The notes under the pieces were generated by a model. The model ran no database searches, was not told the origin of the DNA, and was given only the letters and a program-made list of their open reading frames with translations. A stretch of DNA of 64,000 bases from Takifugu bimaculatus (Eukaryota; Chordata; Actinopteri; Tetraodontiformes; Tetraodontidae): assembly GCA_004026145.2 (NCBI GenBank), contig SWLE01000230.1, positions 127,001 to 191,000 on the forward strand. The letters run 5' to 3'. Position 1 is the stretch's first letter. Each line of letters opens with the position of its first letter. The position numbers were made by a program, and so were the translations under genes. Of this stretch, positions 48,011 through 57,700 are shown piece by piece.

Positions 48011-48070
48011 AAAAGTTGCGTCCACATCCACGGTGACGGCTCGTCTCGACTGTGCACGCCGCCGGCCCTG
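48010..48070 (+). other. gas2l3: Candidate gas2l3 exon 1 (5'UTR)
   Basis: The sequence ends in a strong donor, CCCTG|GTGAGTGG. The next acceptor on this strand that fits the gene is at 53203. Non-coding. Confidence 0.4.
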
Positions 48071-48974
48071 GTGAGTGGCGCGCACGGCTTCTTCTGCTTT
48101 ACCGCGAGGTTCGAGACGAAAATGCCAAAGTTTTATCAAGTGCGCAGATTTTCTGGCTTTTACCCTGAAATCCACGAGGACGCCTCGCGGAGCCCGGATA
48201 GAGCAAAAACCTCGTTTTGCGTCCGCAGACACGCGATAAAAGTCGAATTCTGTTGCGCTGTTGAGAGTTACGGGACGTGGGTTCCGGCTCGGTCCGCTCC
48301 CGAGGCTCCGAGCCCAGATAAAAGTGAATCTTCAAGCTGCTTACGCTCACTGTTGCGTAATGCTGAACTGAGCCGTGCGTGTTCCTGCGGGACACACGGA
48401 CATCGGGACCTCAGCCGGGATCAAGCAGGTGGGAATAAATAGATGAGAGGATCAGTCGCTCGCCGCTGGATCCTGGGGTGGATCCCTGTTCCCAGGAATG
48501 GTCCCTGTGGTTGCGGGGGGGTAAAAGAGGCATCAGGCGCCGTTTCCCGTCTCACTGAGGGGGTGTAGTGTTGCCCCAGCCAGGTGAGAGGGGCTCAAGG
48601 TGCTGGGGCGGCGTCCAGGGCCCCCGGGGGCCCCGCAGGGGCGTGGACGTCAACAGGAAATGAGCTCCGTGAGGGGGGGTGGAGCCGCGGGTCCGGGAAA
48701 CATAAGCGTATTGTTCCATATGCTGAATGTGGCCGTCAGCTGATCCAGAGCTGATGGAGCGTCGTGGTGACGCTCCAGCCGGAACCACCTTCTCCTCCGG
48801 ATCCATCACGACCTCCGAGGCCTCGGGGCCCCGAGAGGTGACGCAGCCGCGGGGGAACGAGGAATGATGGAGATAAGGACCATCTGGCTGATCTTTGGCA
48901 CCAGGCCTCCGAGTTTGGGTGAAAACTGGGTCCACAGGCTGAAACAAAGGATCTTAATGAGTCCACGCGCACAT

Positions 48975-49058
48975 ATGGGGCGCACGAGGGTGGGTGTGCG
49001 CACGAGGGGGGGTGTGCGCACGAGGGTGGGTGTGTGCACGAGGGTGGGTGTGCGCACG
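48975..49058. repeat. 18-bp repeat GCGCACGAGGGTGGGTGT
   Basis: About four copies in gas2l3 intron 1. Confidence 0.9.
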
Positions 49059-49114
49059 TCATGATGGATTAGCCCTCGTTTATTTGGGCTGCGGCTGATT
49101 CTGGGTGGGTGACG

Positions 49115-49278
49115 TTGCTGACCAGTACCAGGGTCACTGCAGCTCTGGGCCGGTACCAGGGTGACTGCAGCTCTGGGCCAGTACCAGGGTCACTGCAGCT
49201 CTGGACCGGTACCAGGGTCACTGTAGCTCTGGGCCGGTACCAGGGTCGCTGCAGCTCTGGGCCGGTACCAGGGTCACC
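49115..49278. repeat. 28-bp tandem repeat, about six copies
   Basis: The unit contains GGTACCAGGGTCACTGCAGC and TCTGGGCC. Confidence 0.92.
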
Positions 49279-49714
49279 AGCCTGTTTAGGGAAGCTTGAG
49301 GCTGATGGCGGCACCCTTGTGTTCCGCCCCTCCAGGATTATCATGTGGGAGAACAACAAATGAGGCTGCGCTAGGCAACCTCCTGACCTTTCACCTCCAT
49401 GACCTGACCTCTGGAGCGGGGGGGGGGGGGGGTTGATGTGACTGTTTACAGGACTGGCTGATAACAGCCTGTCAGGCTACAGTCTGACCTTCGGACTGGC
49501 CCATGGTGTCCCTGCAGCCAGTCAGTTCTGGGTGGACGTCTGGCCGGACCTGTCGGGGCTTCAGACCGGCCCGCCAGACCTCGTTGAGACTCCTTTAAAA
49601 GCAAGGACTCGGCTCCAGAGGTCAAACTGGGCCGACCTTTGTGTGACGATGCACGTTGGACTCTTTAAAAGGACAATTAAAGAAATTCTAAGAAGATTTT
49701 TAATCGCTCCTTTT

Positions 49715-49795
49715 ACGCCCTCTGTCCACACGTCCCTCTGTCCACACGTCCCTCTGTCCACACGTCCCTCTGTCCACACGTCCCTCCGTCCTTCC
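49715..49795. repeat. 16-bp repeat CCTCTGTCCACACGTC
   Basis: About five copies in gas2l3 intron 1. Confidence 0.9.
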
Positions 49796-50175
49796 GTCCA
49801 TCTTGTGTCAACACTAAGGGGCTTTGCAGGGGGACGGTGTGGCCGGGGTGAGCTATGGATTACCATAAACTCATAAAAATGGGATTGGTGGGGGGGGGGG
49901 CACCCATTCAAGCCTTTAAGATGGACTTTAGTCACATGGTCTCATCTGTGAGGGACGACCAGTCCAGCAGGACAACAGGACGAAGACCAAGAAGTGGTTT
50001 AATCTCGCTTTAACAGGAAACGGTGACGTCTGTGGGCCCCCCCCCCCCTCAGCTGAACACATTTCCTTTCATTTAACCTGGTTTAGGCCCCATCTGCAGC
50101 CAGACGGAAGGAGGCCAGGATCTAAATGAAAAGCTGCCCCAGCGGGGCAATTAGGTCCAGACACAAAGGCCTCGG

Positions 50176-50400
50176 CGGGGGGGGGGGGGGTATTAGAGGA
50201 GTCGTTGGGGTTCTCTGGGGAGACGTTGGGTCCAGCAGAACACTTCTGGACTGGAGGAGAGTGGAAGGGTTGACTGGTCCAAGCTGGCCTGCAGCCACTT
50301 CACGCGGGGACGGGGGGGTGGAAGGGACCGGGGGGGGGGGGGACCGGGGGGGGGGTGGCGGGGACGGGGGGGGGGGGGGGGGTGGGGGGGGGAGGGCGGT
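50176..50400. repeat. Poly(G)/G-run cluster
   Basis: Several G-runs of 7-20 bases within 225 bp, spaced by ACC, TGG or ACGG. This is a strong G-quadruplex candidate in gas2l3 intron 1. Confidence 0.85.
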
Positions 50401-50550
50401 GTGGGGGCAGTGTCCTGTCCCTGTGGGACAGTGACAACAACCTCCACAGAGGTGATATTTTTATTCTGCCTCCCATCACGTGGGGGACATCATTGGACGT
50501 CCCGAACCAACAGTCTGCTTCTGATTTCTTACATAATGTTTTCACATTTC

Positions 50551-50632
50551 CTCACGTGCACGGCCGCTCACGTGCACGCCCGCTCACATGCACGGCCGCT
50601 CACGTGCACGGCCGCTCACGTGCACGCCCGCA
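50551..50632. repeat. 16-bp repeat with E-boxes, CTCACGTGCACGGCCG
   Basis: About five copies. Four retain the E-box CACGTG and one is degenerate (CACATG). Confidence 0.9.
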
Positions 50633-50787
50633 GCGCTCTGGGCTGCATGTGTCCACGTGCTGTTTGTGTGGTGACGGAACATCACAGAGGTGGAAGCGCT
50701 CTGCTGTCTGGAATAAGACTGATCCTCTTAAATGATTACTAGCTGTGAGCAGAGAGGTGACCTGGGCAGGGAACATGGGGACAGATG

Positions 50788-51212
50788 TCCCCCGTCCTCC
50801 GCTAAATGTCCCCCCCATCCTCCGCTAAATGTCCCCCGTCCTCCGCTAAATGTCCCCCATCCTCCGCTAAATGTCCCCCCGTCCTCCGCTAAATGTCCCC
50901 CCGTCCTCCGCTAAATGTCCCCCCCGTCCTCCGCTAAATGTCCCCCCGTCCTCCGCTACATGTCCCCCCGTCCTCCGCTAAATGTCCCCCCCCGTCCTCC
51001 GCTACATGTCCCCCCGTCCTCCGCTAAATGTCCCCCCGTCCTCCGCTAAATGTCCCTCCCGTCCTCTGCTAAATGTCCCTCCCGTCCTCCGCTAAATGTC
51101 CCCCTGTCCTCCGCTAAATGTCCCTCCCGTCCTCCGCTAAATGTCCCCCCGTCCTCCGCTAAATGTCCCCCCGTCCTCCGCTAAATGTCCCCCCCGTCCT
51201 CCGCTAAATGTC
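50788..51212. repeat. ~21-bp minisatellite TGTCCCCCCGTCCTCCGCTAAA
   Basis: About 20 copies, varying mainly in C-run length (4-7). Confidence 0.95.
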
Positions 51213-52057
51213 ATTCTACAGACGATGATGTCATCCAAAATGAGCGCGTGTCCATTCAAACTGGACCGGAATGTCAACAAACCTTCAGCTCAGGCAGGAA
51301 GAGCCGGTCAGTCCACTCGGGGACGTACAGGTCAGACTGGAGAGACGCTCAACTGGCCTCTTTGGGGACAAATGTCAGGCGGAGGCGACAGTGTCCCAGC
51401 TGAGGACAGCACAGATGGACGACTGTAGGCGGACCTGCGTGGTTCTGGTTCTGGGACCGGTCAGTGTTTTCCAGTATTCCCCTCTGGAGTTATAAAAGAC
51501 ATTTTGTCTTTGTCCTCCTCCGCTCCGCTTGTCCTTTGCCTGTGTGGGCGTCCTGGTCCACCACAGGGAGCAGCTCCTACCCCGGCCCCCCACCCCTGCC
51601 CCAAACATTTGCCCTTTCCCTCCTGCACCATCTGTCACCAACACCCGCGGGCTCAGAAGAATCGGAACCATTCTGCGTTTGTTCCGGCTAAATGTCATCG
51701 TTCCGATTCCGATCCATTTGTGACCTTCTGGAGTTTCCTCTGAAAGGGGACAGAACGTTCCTGTTCCGGGTTGAACCTGAACCGATGTTCTGGTCCAGCA
51801 TCGCCGGGTCGTGAACCTTCGTGGAACCAGCCGGCTCCCGAAGACACCGATGGGATCTCGGACGTTAACGGACCCTCATGAGTGGACGTTTCCATGCAGC
51901 AGGGGTCTCAGCCCCCCCCCATTCTGGAGAGACCTGCCCCCCCTGAGGCCTCCAACAGGACCCAACCTAAACGGGACGATCCTGGGAATCAACCGGGAAG
52001 GTGGGGGGGTGAAAAGGAAGTGGTGGGGTCACGACCCCCACCTCACCGCTATTATTG

Positions 52058-52058
<1 letters not shown>

Positions 52059-52118
<60 letters not shown>
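52059..52118. repeat. (TG)n microsatellite
   Basis: About 30 TG units in gas2l3 intron 1. Confidence 0.95.
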
Positions 52119-52119
<1 letters not shown>

Positions 52120-52429
52120 AGAGAGAGTGGCAAGCTAACAAAACAATCGAGGCTTTGTAAGAGGGTCCCGCCATGGCAGGATTGTAGGCTGGGGGGGCTT
52201 AGTGAAGCGTAACCACTTCATTAGTCAGGCTGTCCTCCCCGCCCCCCCCAGCCTTCCTCCCTCCCCCTCAGCCTCTCTCAGCCCTTCCCTCCCTCCCTGC
52301 TCACTCCCTCTGGACAGCGCCGAGTGTGCAGGAGTGTTTTGGTGCTGCTGAGACTCTTCTGGCTGCTTTAGATTCTGCTCTGGTTCTGAGGTGGGTTCTG
52401 TGTTCCTGTCTCTGTGTCCTGGCTGTGGT

Positions 52430-52615
52430 CATGCTGGTGGGGGTCTGGTCGGGCCGGTGGGGGTCTGGTCATGCTGGTGGGGGTCTGGTCGGGCCGGTGG
52501 GGGTCTGGTTGGGCCGGTGGGGGTCTGGTCGTGCCGGTGGGGGTCTGGTCGGTGCCGGTGGGGGTCTGGTCGGGCCGGTGGGGGTCTGGTCGGGGCCGGT
52601 GGGGGTCTGGTTGTG
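52430..52615. repeat. 20-bp minisatellite GGTGGGGGTCTGGTCGGGCC
   Basis: About nine copies in gas2l3 intron 1; G-rich on the coding strand. Confidence 0.94.
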
Positions 52616-52706
52616 GCTGTTCGGGAAGCATCCATGACTTGTGTAACCTGCTTCATCTGTGTGATGTCATCAGCCCATCAGTGTTAAATCTCTAGTTCCT
52701 GAGGTG

Positions 52707-52710
<4 letters not shown>

Positions 52711-52763
<53 letters not shown>
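52711..52763. repeat. (TG)n microsatellite
   Basis: About 26 units followed by a short G-run. Confidence 0.95.
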
Positions 52764-52765
<2 letters not shown>

Positions 52766-53084
52766 AGGGGGGGGGGGTTATTGCCTCAGCTGTGTTGACC
52801 AAATGATCGGTGTTATTAGCATCTGCATGCTTGTGATTGCCCCCCCAACACCCACCGCTTGTCTCTGTCAAACAAACCCCCTCTGGGAGGTGGAGCGGCT
52901 CATCCTTCATGTCCCCCATCACCCCCCAGCCCTGGAAACGCCTGCTCCACCTCTCGGACGACAGTCAGACTTTAGGCTGCTTCCTGTAGCGTTCCCAGCA
53001 GGAATGTCAGCGGTTGCTGGCGGCAACAGGTGCTGCCCAACGTCTCCTTCCTGCCATCTTCTCTAGATCTGAGTTTGAGGCCTG

Positions 53085-53180
53085 TAAACCTGCTAATGTA
53101 AACCTGTGAATGTAAAACTATTAATGTAAACCTGTTAATGTAAACCTGTAAATGTAAACTTCTAATGTAAACTTCTAAAC
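53085..53180. repeat. 14-bp repeat AATGTAAACCTGTT
   Basis: About six imperfect copies, ending 25 bp before the acceptor of the gas2l3 start-codon exon. Confidence 0.85.
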
Positions 53181-53224
53181 CTCGTATCAACTCTGTTTTA
53201 CAGAATGAAGTGAGTAATCAGCTG

Positions 53225-53333
53225 ATGGCTGTCCAGGCTGGCATCCAGGTGGGTTCCCTCCTCCAGTCTGGAGACACCTTCACTTTGATCCTCGTTGTTG
53301 CTTTCTTCTTCAAGATTGTTTTGGTCATTTTAA

Positions 53334-53371
<38 letters not shown>

Positions 53372-53505
53372 TGCTGCAGCTGCTGGGGGGGTCTGTGTTA
53401 TGTTCCATCGCTCAACCTTCCAGGAATTTATCCACACATTTTTTGGAAGGAGTGGGTGGAATGTGAACAAGCCCCCATCCCAACATTGAAGTATCCAACT
53501 TCCAA

Positions 53506-53565
<60 letters not shown>

Positions 53566-54627
53566 TGATCCAACATGGTCCCTGCTGCACCAGGTCAAAG
53601 GTTAATAGTGAAACACTAACTAGCTGCTTGGTTTAGATGGTGTCTGTTACTTAAGCTGGTTTGATGATGAGACTCCAGTGAGTCTCCATGGAGACGCGCA
53701 GGCACAGCTCTGCTCAGAGCTCAGTGCTCATTTAGAGCACCGTCACATCCAGTAACTGCCCCCACTCTGATGGCTCTGCTCAGCCCGGCTGAAGCTCATG
53801 GAAGCACCGCCAGACCTCCTCAGTCCTCCTCAAACCTCTCAAACCTCCCCAGACCTCCCCAGACCTCCCCAAACCTCCCCAGACCTCCTCAGACCTCCCC
53901 AAACCTCCCCAAACCTCCCCAGACCTCCTCAAACCTCCCCAGACCTCCTCAGACCTCCCCAAACCTCCTCAAACCTCCCAAACCTCCCCAGACCATCCTC
54001 AAACCTCCCCAAACCTCCTCAAACCTCCCCAAACCTCCCCAGACCCTCCTCAAACCTCCCCAAACCTCCCCAGACCTCCTCACAACCTCCCCGACCTCCC
54101 CAGACCTCCTCAACCTCCCCAGACCTCCTCAGCACCTCCCCAAACCTCCTCAAACCTCCCCAGACCTCCTCAAAACCTCCCCAAACCTCCTCAAACCATC
54201 TCTTCCTGATAAATGCTGTTGTTTGTCTTGAGCTAATCTGCTATTAGTTTTATTAGCGGTTCCAGAGCTGAGCTGAACTGGTGACTAAGCTCTTCACGTT
54301 AGTTTCTGCTCCTTTAATCAGGTAACCCGACGCAGAAGAAACGTGGCCATTGTTCACCCCCCCCCCCCCACCACCCCCCCGATCGTGAACCAACCGCAGG
54401 CTTTGGTTATGATCCTAAAGGTCGCCAGCCAAGAGCGTGAGAAGGGAAGCTCTGAAGCTTCAGAGTTGATCCAAACAGAACTCTGGTCTGATCCACATCG
54501 GAGCTGTAACTCTACACCACAGCAGCTCCCAGTTCATCCCACTGGCTGGTGCCCCCCCCCCCCAGTTCCTGCTATTGATCGTCGTTCAGGCTGTGAAGCA
54601 GCCGTAACTAATGGGTGTCAGGACACA

Positions 54628-54711
<84 letters not shown>

Positions 54712-57700
54712 CACTTCCTGTGGCTGTTATCAACCCAACACCTTCAGGGGAAATCCATCAGAATCTGAGCGTCCAGGTTCTAATTAGTCTGAAAGCTGCT
54801 GGATCAGGTGACTGAGCTGGATTATGTCAGCAGCATCTTTACGTAACCTTAACAACCGCTGGACCTTCTCACCGCTCCAGTCCGCTACCTGTGGGGGCGG
54901 AGCCTCCTGCTGTCAGGTGTTTTAAAGCACAGCGCCCCCTGGGGCTGGAGGCTCCTGCAGGAGGTCCACAACAGCCTCTTTGTCCAACAGCCAGAAGATT
55001 TCCTGTTTTTAGCTCCACAAGTCCGGTTAATTCCTCCACAAGAGCGGCCTTTGTTCCTCCACACGTCCTCACGGCTCAGAAACATGTGATGACGCAGAGA
55101 TTAGAGGCTGGAGCTCACAGATGTTGCGGGGGTGTCGTCTCTAAGGGTTATGTAACATCTGGACAAGTTGTCATGGGACACATCTGCTGCTGGTTTTCAC
55201 ATCTTCCTGCCACCTGACGTCGATCGGATGGGAAAATAGGACATTTCCACGTTGGAGGAGGGTTCCGGACGGACACCACATGGTCTGGAGCTGCAGAACC
55301 TTTAGGAACCACCTGAACCACCTCTTCTTGCACTTTGCAGGTTTGTTTTGGAGAGAAGTTCAAGGCTCCGCTGTTGAGGCCCAGATGCCCTCGCAGCCCT
55401 TTGGCCCAGCGACATGGTCCCGGCCTCGCGGACGTCTTCCAGTACGACCAGTGGCTGGCCGTGCGGCACGAGGCCACCCTGGTCCCCATGCAGGAGGACC
55501 TCGCCATCTGGCTGTCCGGCATGCTGGGTGAGTTCAGACGAGGCCTCTTCCTGCTGCTAGAAGGTCTCCACCAACATCCGCTCGAGCACGTGAGAACATT
55601 TGGCTCCAGGGCTGAAAGGGCGACGCAGAACTTCCACGTAATCGGACTCGAATGCTGCCATTTCTGAGCAGGTAACAAAAAGGTGAACAAAGGATGACGG
55701 GAGGAAGCAGATCTTGATCTGAGCCCGTGTGCTGACCTCCTATTGTCCGTCAGGAGACAATGAGGAGCAGCAGAAACACAAACGGAGTCTTTGTTGACAC
55801 AGACGGTTCAGTTTTTGTTAGACGGAAGGTGAGAAGGTGCAGATTCAAGTGAGTGAATGGGAGCTCCGGCAGGCTGGAGGTGGGACAGGATCACGTAGAG
55901 CCCAACCGGCTCGGGTTTCAGCCCTCGAGCCTCTGAACTCGTTCTCACACTCTGGGCCTGCTACCTTTAGGGTCCCCCACCCTGGTGGGCCTCTAGGGTC
56001 CCCCACCCTGGTGGGCCTCTAGGGTCCCCACCCTGGTGGGCCTCTAGGGTCCCCACCCTGGTGGGCCTGCTACCTTTAGGGTCCCCCACCCTGGTGGGCC
56101 TGCTACCTTTAGGGTCCCCACCCTGGTGGGCCTCTAGGGTCCCCCACCCTGGTGGGCCTGCTGCCTCTAGGGTCCCCCACCCTGGTGGGCCTCTAGGGTC
56201 CCCACCCTGGTGGGCCTCTAGGATCCCCACCCTGGTGGGCCTGCTACCTTTAGGATCCCCCACCCTGGTGGGCCTCTAGGGTCCCCACCCTGGTGGGCCT
56301 GCTACCTTTAGGATCCCCCACCCTGGTGGGCCTGCTGCCTCTAGGGTCCCCCACCCTGGTGGGCCTCTAGGGTCCCCACCCTGGTGGGCGTGCTGCCTCT
56401 AGGGTCCCCCACCCTGGTGGGCCTGCTGTCTCTAGGGTCCCCACCCTGGTGGGCCTGCTGTCTCTAGGGCCCCCCACCCTGGTGGGCCTGCTGCCTCTAG
56501 GGTCCCCCACCCTGGTGGGCCTGCTACCTTTAGGGTCCTTTGGGTGTTTTTGGCGTCTCAACCTGGTGTCTTCTTCCAGGTGAGGAGGTCAGAGCCGAGT
56601 TCTTCATGGAGGAGCTCGACAACGGCGTGAAGCTCTGTAAACTTGTTGGCGTGCTGCAGACGAAGGTCGCCCAGAGCTGCCCGGTGAGTCAGGCAGGACA
56701 AGGACGCCCCCCAGGGGCCTGGATGAGGCTGATCTTTGGTCCTAACCCTAACCTCTCCATCGGCAGCTCTTCCCCGTCAGGAAGGTCACATGCAAGCGCG
56801 ACGCCTCTCCTGGTTCCTTCTTCGCTCGTGACAACACCGCCAACTTCCTGTCATGGTGTCGCCACATCGGCGTGGAGGGAGACCTACCTGTTTGAGTCGG
56901 AGGGACTCGGTAAGAGCTTTAACGTCTGGGAGATTGGCCCCCCGGGGGGTGGGGGGGTGGAGGTGGGAGGTTGACGGACCCCAATGAGCTCTGCTGCTTA
57001 AGCTTAATGGTTTTAATGGGATCTGTGGAGGAGAGCTGGAGCAGATCCGCCCTGAGCAGATCCGTCCGCTCGTCCTGGACGTCCACAGACGGACGGGGAG
57101 ATTTAGGAAAGGAAGCCAAACCTGCTCCCCTCCCCCTGCCCCGGGGGGGGGCTCTGGGGGGCTCTGGGGGGCTGCAGCGACCTGCTCCTAAAACTGGACT
57201 GTTGTGTTTTCAGTGCTTCACAAGGAGCCCCGACAGGTGTGTCTCTGCCTGCTGGAGCTGGGACGCATCGTCTCCAGGTACGTCCAACGTCGCACAACAG
57301 AATAATAATAAAATAATAATAAAATGTGTCGCTGTGCTCCACCCCCTCCGTGTGGCCTTCAGGTACGGCGTGGAGCCTCCAGTACTGGTTAAACTGGAGA
57401 AGGAGATTGAGCTGGGAGGAGTCTCTGATGTTGACGGAGGAGCCGCCGCCGGTGGTCAAGACCTTCAGCGTGTGCTGCCAGCACGGCGGCCTGTACCCGT
57501 CCGGGGTGGGTTCTGACCCGGCCAGCAGAGCGGCGCCGCGCTGCCTCCTTTAGGCGCCGGTGACGTAAAAGCAGCTGATGCTCCGTGTTGCAGCTGATCT
57601 CATCACACAGGACGTGCATGTGCGACCCAGTTGAAGGGAGGCCACGGTTCCTGCCCCCCCCCCCCCCCCGAGGGGCATCAGCAGCGCACGTGAAGCCGCT

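Noticed and set aside
48008..48442. 144-codon plus-strand frame
   Set aside because: No recognisable domain. It overlaps the inferred gas2l3 first exon and reads straight through its donor.
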